Under the pieces are notes generated by a model, which searched no databases, had not been told where the DNA came from, and saw only the letters and a list, made by a program, of their open reading frames with translations. This document shows positions 49,018-61,492 of a DNA stretch of 64,000 nucleotides, in pieces (the stretch's first letter is position 1; each line of letters begins with the position of its first letter). Source of the stretch: Paralichthys olivaceus (lineage: Eukaryota; Chordata; Actinopteri; Pleuronectiformes; Paralichthyidae); contig NC_091093.1 of NCBI RefSeq assembly GCF_024713975.1, forward strand, positions 30,797,001 to 30,861,000, read 5' to 3'. Position numbers and translations under genes: made by a program.

Positions 49018-49367
49018 GATTCTGTTTTTCTGTGAAACAAGTGCAAAGATACTCCGGTTCATTCATCTGCAGATATAAACATGTCAGTTTTTATTGTCTC
49101 TATGATTCAGATATTTATGATCAGAATAAGGAGAGAGAGAGAGAGAGAGAGCTGCCCTCACTCCTCTCCTCTCCCTGTCAACAACACAAGCTCAATGCAT
49201 GATGGGACATATTGTTTGGTTAGTGACCGATGGTCGTACACTATATTTCACGATGCACAAAATAATAAAACATTCAGACTTATATATATATATATATATA
49301 TATATGTATAAACACATGTATATGGACGCAGGGCTTTAGCCAGCACTTTGTCCACCATCATGTGAAT

Positions 49368-49381
49368 CCTGCAGGGGGCAG
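49368..49381 (+). promoter_or_regulatory. CTCF-core-like site
   Basis: CCTGCAGGGGGCAG matches 13 of 14 core positions, same orientation as the others. Confidence 0.3.
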
Positions 49382-49575
49382 TAAAAACTTACTAGGGATC
49401 ATTTAAAGATTGGAATTAACCCCAAAAGTCTCCTCAAACGCTCCTTGTCAACCTGGTTCGGATCTGGTAGAGGAAATCGTTCAGACAGGATTCTAATAAA
49501 AGAAGAAACCGTCTGCACCTCCCTCCCTCTCTCCCTCTCTCTCTCTTGCTTTGGCTTTCTTTGTCTCTCGACCAG

Positions 49576-49663
49576 TCCTCCAGTTGTTGGTGACCCAGTT
49601 GCCTCCATCAACCGAGGAGGGGAACCGAAGGAGTGGGAGAAAAAGTACGGGGAGGAGGTGGAG
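49576..49663 (+). other. Candidate 88-bp internal exon
   Basis: A long pyrimidine tract and CCAG acceptor, then an open segment with phase 1 at entry and 0 at exit (reads GDPVASINRGG...WEKKYGEEVE), then donor GAG/GTGAGA. Borders are strong and the peptide is not low-complexity, but I cannot assign it and found no partner exon in phase nearby. Confidence 0.3.
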
Positions 49664-50399
49664 GTGAGAACATGTGGGCTATGATTTATGTTGTTTCAGA
49701 AATGGAGTGAGGGATGGAGGGATGGAGGGATGGAGGGCACCTGTGATGTGTGCCGGTGGAGAGGAGTGGGCTCCAGCTCTACAAACAGGCCTGTCGGCAG
49801 AAACACTGCAGCGATGATACGAGCCGGCGTCGGACGGAGACTCCGAGTGTTTCAGCTCTGAATCCGTCTGTGATGATGGAACAACATGAAGACGAGGTTT
49901 GATCCAGTGAAGGAAACTCCAGGACGGGTCGATGGGTTTTGTTCTGTCCAGGGCCGCGGTCAGGACTCTTCAGATAAATCAGCAGAGATACGATCATTCA
50001 CCGTCCCACTCTGATCCTCCTGATTCCCACACGATCAATGACCAACAGTTCGATCCCACTTCGGTTCGATCTCAGGCCTTCAACCCACGGACATCACAGA
50101 TCAGGACGGATTCTTTGTTATGTTGGAGATCTGCTCCATCTCGGTTTGCATGAAGCACTTTAGACTTTCACATGTTCAGTCCATCGGTATCTTCCAAACA
50201 CAAAACATATTGTAGTGGTGAGTTCTTACTGTCAATACTCATGAGCAAGAAAATAAAAGTGAAATCACAAAACACAGCAATAAATCAGACTAAACCATCT
50301 CCACTGATTCTAGTCTCTCATATTTGTCTTTGTCAAAGTGTTGCACACTTTAAAACATCTTGTGTGGACCAATCAAGGCAATCAGCCACATCAAGCTCA

Positions 50400-50610
50400 G
50401 GACAACAACTACACAACGGAGAGCTTTGAGTGTTTGTCCTCCTCAAAGAACCAAGAAGAAGAAGAAGAAGAAGAAGAAGAAGAAGAGAGCTGAATATTAA
50501 CTCAGATTTGATGATGAGACGTTGATGAGTTACAAAGAATGGAGACTTTAAATATGTCAGTGATGAAGATGATGATGAAGAGGATGAAGATGATGATGAA
50601 GATGACATGA
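50400..50610. repeat. GAA and GAT simple repeats
   Basis: (AGA)n near 50455-50487 and a GATGAAGAT array near 50564-50607. Confidence 0.85.
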
Positions 50611-50708
50611 ACACCTATGGCTGCAGGTGTTTGTGTTTTCACTTCATCACTTTTCTCTTTCCAGTTTTTTTCTGTGTCCTACATAATGTCCCACTTTAGA
50701 ATGAGGTC

Positions 50709-50710
<2 letters not shown>

Positions 50711-50777
<67 letters not shown>

Positions 50778-50954
50778 TATCTATAGTTATGAGGACAGTT
50801 TTGGTTCTATACCAACATTGTGAGGACATTTTGTCTGGTCCTCAAAAATAAATAGGGTTCAGACTTGGTTCTAGGTTTAGGTTAAGGATTTATCTGTGAT
50901 GGTTGAGGTCAGTGTGAAGGGAATGCATTATGTCATCGAGTGTATAACCATAGA

Positions 50955-50991
<37 letters not shown>
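50711..50991. repeat. Two (GT)n tracts
   Basis: GT tracts at about 50711-50775 and 50959-50991. The sequence between and around them shows no gene. Confidence 0.9.
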
Positions 50992-50993
<2 letters not shown>

Positions 50994-50999
50994 CGGCCG

Positions 51000-53270
51000 C
51001 TCTGGAGCTGCATTGACCAACAAACGTGTCCTGATGACATCATCCTCCCAAGAGTGTGGTCAAATCCCATCATGCACCTGGTACCTGGTCATGTGAGCAG
51101 CACCATGTTTCTGCGTTAATGACCTCACGTGCTCCACTTCAGCATCTTTTCCACACGTCCCCGTACAACATGCATGCCCCCCCCCACCTCCCCCCTACAT
51201 GGTTCATTAGTTGCCATAGCAACAAGGTATTCCCCCGGCTGCCAGCTCGAGACCCTCAACTCGTTGATCCGTCCACAGCAGAGCAGTCCAGTGTTCATGA
51301 GGATATTTATACTCTGAGGAAGACGAGCTGACGGCAGTGAGACAGGACTTTTGGGAAGAAGCCGGATGTGAAAACTGTTTTTAAAAATCAGCAGCTCGGT
51401 TTTAAAAACGTCTCTGAAGTAAAGAAAAATCTGCTTTCATCAACATTTCTGCTGCTGAGACGGAGAATAAGATACTTTAATGAAATATTATATATCATTT
51501 ATAAATAAATATTTTTGCTCAATGTTGCCGCTCAGCTGTTTTCAGTAAACACACGCAGGGTCCAGGTCGATGGCTAATAGACGGAAGTTAGTGATGAGGA
51601 AAGATAACTCACTCCCATCTTCAGCCATGATGTCCTGCTTATTATTATTAATAGATTATAACCAGACGTTTGTTTTATTGTGATTTTGTCTTTTGCATGA
51701 ACCTGTTTGAATTTGTAACTACACTGCATTTGTTTTCTGTTTTGTGTCTGTGAAGCACTTTGTAAATCCTATTAATAATAATATTAATAATAACATTAAT
51801 AATAATAAATCCACTTTATTTAAATGCTTCTCAAGACAAACGTTGAAAAAAGGAGGAAAAATAAATAAAAACAGTTTGAAGATCAAACTCTGATCCAATC
51901 AGAGTGGGCAGGTCACATTAGACCCCGCCTCCTGTTGCAGCAGCATCACAGAATGCTGCAGTCGACCGTTACATCAAGGGAATAAGTTACACTCTGTACT
52001 TTTATATTTTATACTTCAAGTATTAAAAAAGATCAATAAAGCGAGCGAACACATTGAGGACGAGGTTCTTCACTGAATCTGGGTTCCTCAGCTCGGCCTC
52101 CATCACATCATCCGTCCGCTGAGCTCAGCGTTAAAGAGAAAGAAAACGTCGAGATACAACACGGGAGTAAAGTCTCCTCATAAATCATGCTCTGTCTGAA
52201 TATTCTGTCCGATGGTGAAGAGACGAGGAAATCTGTCGGGACTCGTCAGAATCAGAAGCCTCAGACGAGCTCCTGCTTTAAATCAGCTTCTTGTGAAGAA
52301 CCAGAACTTATTTTTATTCTATTATTACTTTTGACTTACGACCACTTTAATTTAATATTAGTTTTTTGTCCCACTTCTCTCTGTTATCTCTGGGAGGCAC
52401 CGGTTCTGTATTCACTCCAGATACACTTTGTATTTGTATCTTTACTTCTACATCGTCAGACTTAATACTCTTGTTTTATTCCGCTGTGCTTTGTCATATT
52501 ATCTTTATCATACTATTATTATTATAATTATTGCACCTTTAAATGTTTCCTGCACATGATCTCTGTGAACTCTGACTGTAAACCTGTGAAATGATTCCAG
52601 TTCAAACAGCAGAGGAACATTCAAAGTGTGGAGACGGTGAATAACTCAGCAGCACAAGCAACTTTCCATAATCTTGAATTCCACATCTTAATTGTTTATT
52701 TACAGACGTACGAGGGCGCCGGATGAAGAGGGTGGAGATCCTCCTGCTAATTACCTTCTTTCTCCCTCAGATTACGCCGGCTCGCTCTCACTGGTTTTCT
52801 CGCCCTGCAGGAGTTTCTCCAGAATGAAAGGACGATGTATCATCATAACAACAATAACAACAATCTTTCATTTCCTCTCCTGCCTCTGAGAATAATGAGC
52901 GGTGAATACGTTTCAGACTGAAGCTGCGGAAACAGCTGATCTCTCTTCAGAGGCAGGTTCTGCAGGAAGTCATCGAACCAGGGTTTGTTTGTTTCTTTGT
53001 TGAGCCGCTCACATCCTCCTGCTCTGTGGCTGAAGCACTCGTCTCGTCTGAAAGGTTACTGCTGCAGAAATAAATCTTCACTTAACGACACAGATTCAGT
53101 TTGTGTCCTCTCCTTCCTCTTCAAAAGGTCGTGACCTTTGTTGACGTCTGTCTGCGTTAGGCTGGAAGAAATTTCATGCACATGAATCTGAAGTTCTGTG
53201 AGAAGCTCAGAATCTTCCCCTGCTCGATGTTCTCGATCTAAAGGTTCCACAACGATTCACGTTCTCGTTT
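51000..53270. other. Intergenic or intronic, no supported gene
   Basis: An open stretch at 52692-52889 follows a TTTACAG acceptor-like site but lacks a convincing donor and is not reported as an exon. AT-rich stretches near 51770-51840 and no recognised element. Confidence 0.45.
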
Positions 53271-53282
53271 AATATCTGCACG

Positions 53283-53475
53283 ATGAGGCCAAAAGTATGT
53301 GGACACCTGAATGTCTCCAGTGTCTCTGTGACGTCACCTGAGGGTTCGTCTGTCCACTCACTGTCGGCACAACCATCAGGGGCTGTTTGGGTTCAGCACC
53401 TTGCCCGAGGACACTTCAGCAGGCAGAATGGAGGAGACTGGGAATCGAACCGCCGACCCTCTGGCTACTCTTCCC
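53283..53475 (-). mobile_element. Composite of dispersed fish repeats
   Basis: GGCCAAAAGTATGTGGACACC at about 53288-53308 is the start of a common fish repeat. It is followed at about 53385-53475 by the reverse complement of an element sharing its central order (GGTTCGATTCCCAGTC, AAGTGTCCTCGGGCAAGGTG) with the one at 7.95 kb. Exact borders and families need a repeat library. Confidence 0.5.
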
Positions 53476-53854
53476 TACTACTACTCTACCTGATCAGAGA
53501 CATGAGCAGTTGAACGTCAGTGTGATACAAACTAGCTGCTGACATGGAGGAGACAGGGTTTATGAGCTGTACGTCAGCCAGCCACCAGGAGGCGACCTCC
53601 TCTATTTTTTAAATAAACTTATATAAAATATGAACCTCAGGTAAATCTTCTGCAGCCACGTGAGGTCGTGAAAGTGAGAGTACAGGACGTTAATGATGAA
53701 TCTCTCAGAGTATCTGTCCTCCATCTTCATTCACACTTTATTCTGAAAGTCTGTCAGGTGGTTTCAGTGGAAACTCCGCCCCTCCGGGAAACTCCGCCCC
53801 TCCGGGACTCACAGGTGACGACTTCAAGCGCTCCAACGCAACGTGACCGGAAGT

Positions 53855-53856
53855 GT

Positions 53857-53887
<31 letters not shown>

Positions 53888-54003
53888 CGTGTGTGTGTGT
53901 GTGTGCGTGCGTGCGTGTCTCTGTGTGTGTGTGTGTGTGTGTGCGCGTGTGTCTGTGTGTTAGTGTGTGTGTCTGTGTTAGTGTGTGTGTCTCTCTGTAT
54001 CTG

Positions 54004-54043
<40 letters not shown>

Positions 54044-54420
54044 TGTGTATGTGTGTTAGTGTGTGTGTCTGTGTTAGTGTGTGTGTCTCTCTGTATCTGT
54101 TAGTGTGTGTGTGTGTGTGTGTGTGTTAGTGTGTGTGTCTCTCTGTATCTGTTTGTGTGTGAGTGTGTGTGTGTGTCTGTGTTAGTGTGTGTGTGTGTGT
54201 GTCTGTGTTAGTGTGTGTCTCTGTGTTAGTGTGTGTCTGTGCCTGTGTGTGTGTGTGTTCAGGCCTCCAGTGATGATCAGACACAAACTACATTGTGCTA
54301 CAGTGCTCAGCAGGTGAGGTTCAGGTGTGTATGTATTTATGTGTGTGTGTGTTTGTTTGTGTGTGTGTGTGTGAGTTAGTGTGTGTGTGTGTGTGTAGTG
54401 ATGTCCTCTGTAAATGATTT
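53855..54420. repeat. Complex GT-rich satellite
   Basis: About 550 bp of GT repeats broken by TTAG, CTCTCTGTATCT and GCGC variants. A block of about 104 bp recurs (near 53935-54015 and 54030-54120). Confidence 0.9.
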
Positions 54421-55084
54421 GTGTGAATGTGTGTTTGTGTTAAACTCCTTCAGCAGCTGTAACAATGAGATGTTGTAGAAACTGACGGATCAGAGAGACT
54501 CCCTGTTGAGACGCTCTCACTCAAAGCTTCAGTGTCTGGACGAAGTCTTTTCTAAATCCTGCGAGTGGATGAGAGTCGTTAGTGTCGTCATCAGTTGTAG
54601 GAGAGTGTGTGTGTGTGTGTTGTGCGACGTGTCTCAGGAGAATTCCAGATGTTGCTGAAGAACGAGTGAAGGTTTGTTTGAATCCAGGAACTTCCTCTGA
54701 GGAGTTCTTGAAGCTGTCGCTCTGCAGATCAACATCACGATGGACGTGTGAGTTCTCACTACTTCCTGTTCATCATCCATCCATTTAAAATGACGTCACA
54801 TCTTTTCACTCCATCTGCAGCCTGATGACGGAACCTGTGGGGGCGTGGCTACGAGGTGAAACCCCTGCTAGCATGAATGCTAACATCAGTGGGTTACAAA
54901 CTCTCGTCGTTGTTCCGACTTCGGTTTGTTCGTATGTTTTAGAGTCGTGAAGATCGAGGACGCTTTAAACAACTTGTTGTCTTTGTGAGTTTAGAGCGTT
55001 TTGATCGACGATGTTGACATGATGAGGTGTGAAAACATCTGTATCCTATCTAAACTGATGTTAGGAGCATGTGAGAGAGAAACA

Positions 55085-55540
55085 GTTTGAGATACAAGTT
55101 TAAACAAGTTTAAGATTAAGATTGAACAAGTTTAAGATTAAGATTGAAAAAGTTTAAATTTAAGATTGAACAAATTTAAGATTAAGATTGAAAAAGTTTA
55201 AGATTGAACAAATTTAAGATTAAGATTGAAAAAGTTTAAGATTGAACAAATTTAAGATTAAGATTGAACAAATTTAAGATTAAGATTCAAAAAATTTAAA
55301 TTTAAGATTGAACAAGTTTAAGATTAAGATTGAAAAAGTTTAAATTTAAGATTGAACAAATTTAAGATTAAGATTGAAAAAGTTTAAGATTGAACAAATT
55401 TAAGATTAAGATTGAACAAGTTTAAGATTAAGATTGAACAAATTTAAGATTAAGATTGAACAAGTTTAAGTTTAAGATTGAACAAGTTTAAGATTAAGAT
55501 TGAAAAAGTTTAAGATTAAGATTGAACAAGTTTAAGAAAC
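55085..55540. repeat. Minisatellite with 18-24 bp units
   Basis: Head-to-tail TTTAAGATTAAGATTGAACA and TTTAAGATTGAAAAAG variants, about 22 units. Confidence 0.92.
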
Positions 55541-56073
55541 ATCAGTAACATATATTTAGAGCAGATTATAAATCCTGTTCATTGCTTCAGAAGCTGCTGT
55601 TTGTCCATGACTCTGACGACACAGCTGAACTTTTCTTTTTTAAGAAACACCGTCACGTCATCAGTCGTTGGGGGCGTCGTCCAGGGCACAGGTGAAACAG
55701 TGGAGGGGGGGGGTTGTTCTTCTATCACCACACGGTCGATTCCCTCACATCGCTCAGTGTGAGCAGCTGGAGCACGAACACAGGTTTTAAACTGATCCAG
55801 AGTCTGAACCCTGTGAATCCTGTCGCAGCTCAACACTCGGACTCGTGTGGTTGTTTTGGGACCGGGTGTCTTTGAGTGTTGAGCTGCTGACAGCTGATTT
55901 TAATGAGAAATAAAAATCACTGTGCACAAACCAAACCCTGGAACTCAGAGGTTGGCTCGCCCCCCGGGGCAGAGCCGGCTGTTGGTCTGGCTGCCTGCCG
56001 CTGTTGCCATGATCCACATCCCATCCCAGTAGTGTAGTGTGGTTGTCATGGTAATGGCCCGGTTTTTTTGCAG

Positions 56074-56131
56074 GGGGCACGATAGTCTCCAATATTTCCG
56101 GGAAGCTCACAGAGAGCGAGAGGAAGTGAAG
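56074..56131 (+). other. Candidate 58-bp exon (weak)
   Basis: TTTTTTTGCAG acceptor and AAG/GTGAGA donor flank a segment open only when entered in phase 1 (reads GHDSLQYFREAHREREEVK). It cannot join the 49.6 kb candidate directly, because that one exits in phase 0. Confidence 0.2.
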
Positions 56132-56177
56132 GTGAGAGAGGACGTCATCTGTCAGACAGACAATACCTGCTCAAAGG

Positions 56178-56312
56178 ACATATATATATATATGAACAGT
56201 ATATATATATATATATACTGTATATATGTTATATATATATACTGTATATATGTTATATATATATATATGAACAGTATATATATATATATACACACACATA
56301 TATATAACATAT
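56178..56312. repeat. (TA)n array with ACTGTATATATG blocks
   Basis: TA-rich array with repeated TACTGTATATATGTTATA and ATATGAACAGTATA units, strongly self-complementary. Confidence 0.9.
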
Positions 56313-56449
56313 TTACCTTCCTATAGATCACATTAAGAACCAACCAGAACCATGATCATCAATCATTTACAGTTGTTGATCATCACCTCCTCCCATCATC
56401 CAACATCCACCTGTCCTTTTTGGGGGGGAGGTGCTCTCTTGGTGTCTCT

Positions 56450-56562
56450 AATGACCGCCCCTCTCCTCTCCTCTCCTCTCTCCCTCCTCTCCCCCTCCTC
56501 TCTCCCCCTCCTCTCTCCCCCTCCTCTCTCCCCCTCCTCTCTCCCTCCTCTCTCCCCCCTCA
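56450..56562. repeat. Polypyrimidine CCTCTC repeat
   Basis: About 110 bp of CCTCTCTCCC-type units directly upstream of the predicted first exon. Such tracts are common in TATA-less promoters and can form triplex DNA. Confidence 0.9.
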
Positions 56563-56599
56563 GGCTCGCCTCTCCTCGGTGTCTTCCTCCGCCTCGTAT

Positions 56600-57009
56600 T
56601 GAATTTCAGCGGCAGCAGTCGGGTTTCTCTGCGGGAGGATCAGGTTCAGAAGGCGCCTCCTCTCTCCGTCCTCACCCCCTGTGTGTACCCGCCCCTCGCC
56701 GCTCTCCTCCGGCCCGTCACCTCCCTCCTCTCCCTCCTCTCCTCCTCACCTCCTCTCCCTCCGTCCGCAGAGCCGCACTTCACGGTGGAAGTTCCCCGGA
56801 GCTGGTGCGCGCTGCGCGGGGCGCACGGAGGGTCGGAGGCATGAAGCGGGTTTAGGAGACAAGAGGAGAGAAAGAGGAGACAAGGAGATAAGAAGGAGAA
56901 GAAGAGGAGAAGAAAAAGAGGAGAAGAAGGAGAAGGAGAAGAAGAGGAGGAGAAGAAGGAGAAGGGATAACAGACTCTGACTTTACAGGATCCGGGGACG
57001 ACGACCAAG
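56600..57009 (+). promoter_or_regulatory. Promoter and 5' untranslated exon of a + strand gene (predicted)
   Basis: GC-rich sequence with several CpGs and pyrimidine-rich blocks, then a 110-bp purine-rich (AGAAGG) leader, ending at a strong donor (CAAG/GTGAGT, 57009/57010). A short upstream frame (ATG at 56841, MKRV, stop) lies in it. No long frame runs through the donor, so this is most likely a leader exon. The gene would continue to the right with large introns; its identity is unknown. Confidence 0.45.
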
Positions 57010-57014
57010 GTGAG

Positions 57015-58830
57015 TCCGGAGCTTCAGTTACTTTTTAAACCACCAGAGAAACTGTTGGATTATTTCCTCTGGTGATGAACTGATCGTCTCTTGATGAGTC
57101 GCAGTTATTTCTCGTGTTGACCCGCAGCCGCTCAAACCCTCATCCTCATCCTCAGGTTCAGTTTCAGATGTTGGGGCCAAATCTTTTTATAAAGTGAAAT
57201 TAATGGTTAATGATATAAATCTTTAATTAAGAGCAGTTTAACATGTGCTGAAAACTGAGGCATTAATATTCAGGTGATTAATAAGCTCAGTACCAAAGAC
57301 TGATGAGTCTCTATTGTAAAGTATTGATTCCAGGAGGTGCACAGGTCCGTGTGTGTGCGTGTGTGCACGTGTGTGTGCGTGTGTGCGCGTGTGTGCAGTA
57401 AAGCTGACTGGACGTTTTCTCCCATGTTCATTGCAGGTGTAACTAATGATGATGTTAAAGCTCTGCAGTATTTAATGGATCAGATCTTGTGTTAACTGAA
57501 GCGTAAAAATGTTCAGGACTCTGAATGGTTGAAAAGTTCCTGCAGGTCGGTTCTTCTGCTCTCGGCTTTTATCACCAGCTCCTCCACAAGTGTTGATTGA
57601 AGAGAAATGAACTGATGAATTGACGAGTGGATGAGAGTGATTTTCTCCTGCTGACGGAGAAACTCTGGTATCTGCTGTAGAAACCGTGTGTGGTTAACAT
57701 GCGAGTCGTGAGGTGACAGTCTCTCACTTTGAGCTCCAGTCAGGGGTTTAATCTCTCACCACAAGTGATCAGATCATTAATGAAGAGGTGTTCGTCCTGA
57801 GGCTGCTGCTGTCCAGCTCAAGCAGTTCAATCATTGATTGGTGGATTCAAATCAATTCAAAAGATTCGTATATGAAATATGAAGGTTGGTTTTAATTGGG
57901 TTTTCGGCAGCTGACATTTAATAAGACTCACGTGATCAACGATTGGTCGTGATCGTCCTGAAGAACCAAACAGCTGCAGGAGGATCGACACCAGCTGAGG
58001 GGATCTGTCCCAACCTGGCAACCCAGATGTGTCTCTGATCAGTGACTTAAAACAAGTTGAGTCAGATATTTTCAAAACTGTTTTTATCTCCACGATCCTT
58101 CACCTCACGAAGTAGCCGTTACTGACGAGCGATAAAAGATCTCGATGTCTCAACTGCGTGATCTGTAATTTGCTGCCACTAGGTGTCTCTAAATCACTCT
58201 AACGTTTGCTCAGCTTGTTTCTCTGAAAACTTCAGATCCGAGTTAAAAAACACCAGGATCTAAAAAGTTTATCGTAGAAATGTGACTTAAACTGGATAAA
58301 GTGTGACTTTTGACTCTTTGGACAAACACAACACTGACATGTGCACAAAGAGGATATGACGCCACCTATAGGCAACCAAGTGAAATGTTACCTTTATTAA
58401 AAGTACAGATTCCTGCAGGTTTGAAAACTTAACGTCAGGTCGATTTTACACGTTGTAATGAGGTCGAGTTACAGATTGAACCTTTGACTTCATGTCTTTA
58501 ATATCTTACGTTCCTGATGTTGTCTCACTTTTAAAAGACTCTTCTTCTTTTGAAGCGTCTGTGTTTAAGCATAAGTTAGTTTCAGCTGCATTCGGAGCTC
58601 GGCACCTGCTTCATGACTGGTCTCCACTTGTTGAGTCTGTTATTGCGAAGCTATTTTTACTGTGATATTTGAGCGGATGAGACGTGGATTAGTTCGGTTC
58701 ATGTGAGACACAGAGTTTCCTGGTGCAGGTGAACCAACAGAGATTTGTTGTGTTGTAGAGCGAAGGAGATTCTTCTGTGGTGACTCGAGTCTTCAGGTAG
58801 ATTAGTACCTGATGTCGTCCTGCTCTTGTC
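57015..58830. other. Putative first intron, no feature seen
   Basis: No exon, tandem array or recognised element apart from a short GT/GC alternation near 57350-57400. Confidence 0.45.
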
Positions 58831-58837
58831 CTCGGGA

Positions 58838-59130
58838 ACTCTGAAGGGAATTTCTTCAAAGATGTAACTGACGTTCATTCTGGTGGTTGAAGGTCAAGGT
58901 CACTGTGACATCATGATCTTGTGAATGTGTTATGTACCAAGAACATCCACAGGAAATTACATCACGTGTGACACGAACAATCACTGCTTGTCTCTGGCGT
59001 GATCAGAAAGGTCAAAGGTCTCTGTGACGTTGTGAACTTGTTTTCTTACGAACGCGTCAAGAGAATCGTTTCAAATTCGGCCCAGTTGTTCAGTGAGACT
59101 CTCAGAGGAAGTGATTCGATCAGGTTAGAC
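58838..59130 (+). mobile_element. Diverged teleost dispersed repeat, two tandem parts
   Basis: GAAGGGAATTTCTTCAAAG, TCTGGTGGTTGAAGGTCAAG, GGTCACTGTGACATCATG, then a second round GGTCAAAGGTCTCTGTGACG and AGAGAATCGTTTCAAATTCG. This alternation of 'GGTCAAAGGTCACTGTGACCTC' and 'GGAATTTCTTCAAATTTGGC' blocks is typical of a common fish repeat as I recall it. Confidence 0.5.
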
Positions 59131-60018
59131 TCTAATGTGATGTATGTCGACGGACACTGCACTGACTGGTGGAGGCAAACAACCTCAGGGCAGCAGCTCT
59201 GGAGACGGAGTCAGTTGATTGTGTGATCGAGAAAAAATGTCAATAGTCATGAAAAGCCCAACACAAGTTCTCAGTGTCAGTTATCGTCAGTTTTTCCAGA
59301 ATTGAATGTTACAGAAATACAAATAGAAACAAGTAAGAAAATCCTCCAGTGAACGTTTTAATGTTGCTGCTCGATTAACGAGAGATTCATCATGAAAAGA
59401 TGCTTTATCTTCATTTCCCAGCAGTTAATTAACCGGTTAATAGACTCGTCATTTCTCTTCACTGCTCAGATGAAAATCTGCTCAGCCTCAGTCAAAGCTC
59501 TTTTTCAAACTGGCTGTGGGAGGAAATTGTTCTGCCAACAAAGCGTCTGATTCGTTCTCTTTGAAAGCAAATAGAAAAGGCAGAGAACTGCTCCGTGTGT
59601 TTCTTTCTGCTTTATGGATTAACACACGTTTAGAGCGTGAATTCAAATCCACATGATGAAACCTCCGTTTAAAAAAACTGGAATATGTTGAGAGCTGGTG
59701 ACTGACGCAGAGCCGGGACTTCATGAAACATTTCAGCTGCTGCTTCTCTTCGTCTGTGACACGTTGGTTAACGTCTGATTCCCCTGAAGCTCCTCGGTCA
59801 CCAGCCTCCTGCTTCTGTTCCAGAGTCTCTGTCTCTCGTCAGGTCTCGATGTTAACGTGGATCCGTTCGCTCTCTTGGTTTCCTGGAAGCTGCAGAAGCT
59901 GATTCCTGCTGCTCGGTTCACTGAGGTGGAAACCTGGTGCTGATGTGAGCGAGGCCAGAGGTCAGAGGTCAGAGGTGACTCCTCAGCTGTTTTCGTTCTT
60001 CCAGTTTGTTGCTCTTCG

Positions 60019-60040
60019 GAGGGGGGGGGGGGGGGGGGGG
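60019..60040. repeat. Poly-G tract
   Basis: Run of about 22 G residues; length is prone to sequencing error. Confidence 0.85.
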
Positions 60041-61193
60041 GTTCAGGTTAAAGCAGCAGAAATATTCTTTACTTCCCTCCTTCCTGCGTCTGAAACTAGC
60101 TTGTTGGTTGGTGCCGGTGTAATTACGATATTACGACAAACGCTGTGGTGGGTGTAAGACCTCCCGACCACTTGGTGGCAGTAGGGCTCCTCTAAGCTGG
60201 TTTGTCAGCTGCCTGTAAATAAAGAAAGTTTTTATTCCTCACAGTAACTCTTGTGTTTTCTCTGAGACGGTTTCTCCGTCACGTTGTCGACCTCAGCTCA
60301 TCAGACACTCGAGGCTCGTTAGTTTGGTTCCTAATTAGAGTCAGGGTAAGATGGTAGTTTAATATTTGATTGTTTAATGTCTCCTTTGTTTAGTTGGTCC
60401 TCAGAGTCGAAGCTGTTTTGATTTCACATTCATGCACAAATTAGCTGCTTGTCATAATTTAAATTAGTGTTCGAGCTAGAAATTAAATTAAAAAAGGGAT
60501 TCAGCCAGTTTGAGTGTTGACGGCTCACGTAGGGAAACACTGAAGTCACAAAGCTCAGCCTTAGAGGTTAAACTAACATTTTGATGAATGAATTTTTTTA
60601 ATTTGACAAAGTATTTTGATAGATTTTCAGCATCAGACGGGATGTTAGTGTGAAGGTAGAGGCCCACATTCATGAGGTTTTCATTTATTTACATAGATTT
60701 CTCTCCTATAGACTCGTTTATCCTCCATTAAATATAAAGCCGATGAGATTCTGTCCATTCTCTGGTGTTGAGTCGTTCTGGGAGGAAGAAACAGATAAAT
60801 TCACCTTCATCACGATGAAGAGGAGAGGTCGAAACCCACTGCAGCTCCAGCCTCAAACCTCCGAGGAGCTCCGCCCTCTTCCTGCCCGCCATTTATCTCC
60901 GCTCTGATGATGAGGTCATCAAAGTTAATCTTGAGGACATCAGAGAGAGAGAGAGAGAGAGAATGTATATAGTGGACAATCTTTCTACATCATACTCTCT
61001 GATGATAAGGTTTATAATCTAACTTTAAATGGGACGTTCAGGTGTCATTACATTTCAAATCCAACTAAAACTAATAAACTACATTATTTAGATGACTCCA
61101 CCTCTGTGGGTGGAGCCATGTTCCGAGTGTAACTGAAGCAAAGCAGCTGCGTTAAACCTTCTGCTTTGTTTCACTGAGGGCGCCTGTTACTTT

Positions 61194-61194
<1 letters not shown>

Positions 61195-61278
<84 letters not shown>

Positions 61279-61302
61279 TGTGTGTACGTGTGTGTGTGTG
61301 TA
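61195..61302. repeat. (GT)n microsatellite
   Basis: Nearly pure GT tract of about 80 bp followed by GTTTGTGTGTGTACGTG variants. Confidence 0.95.
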
Positions 61303-61492
61303 CACTCACAGGTCCGGCCTCGAGCTGCCGTCCCCCGGCGCGCTCCGTGCTCTCCTCCTCCAGACTCACCAATCACGAAGCCTCAGGCTGTCACACAGGA
61401 CGCGAGGTCACAAAACCATGAAATCCGAGTTTGATTATAAAAACGTCTTCACACTAAACGCTCGTAAGCAGTGAGGTGGGTTTGCAGTCGCC

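Noticed and set aside
52692-52889. 65-codon open frame after a TTTACAG acceptor-like site
   Set aside because: No convincing donor and no in-phase partner exon; composition fits chance.
61200-61470. Open frames through the GT tract at 61.2 kb
   Set aside because: Cys-Val runs are translations of the GT repeat; the following GC-rich part could be promoter but gives no supported protein.
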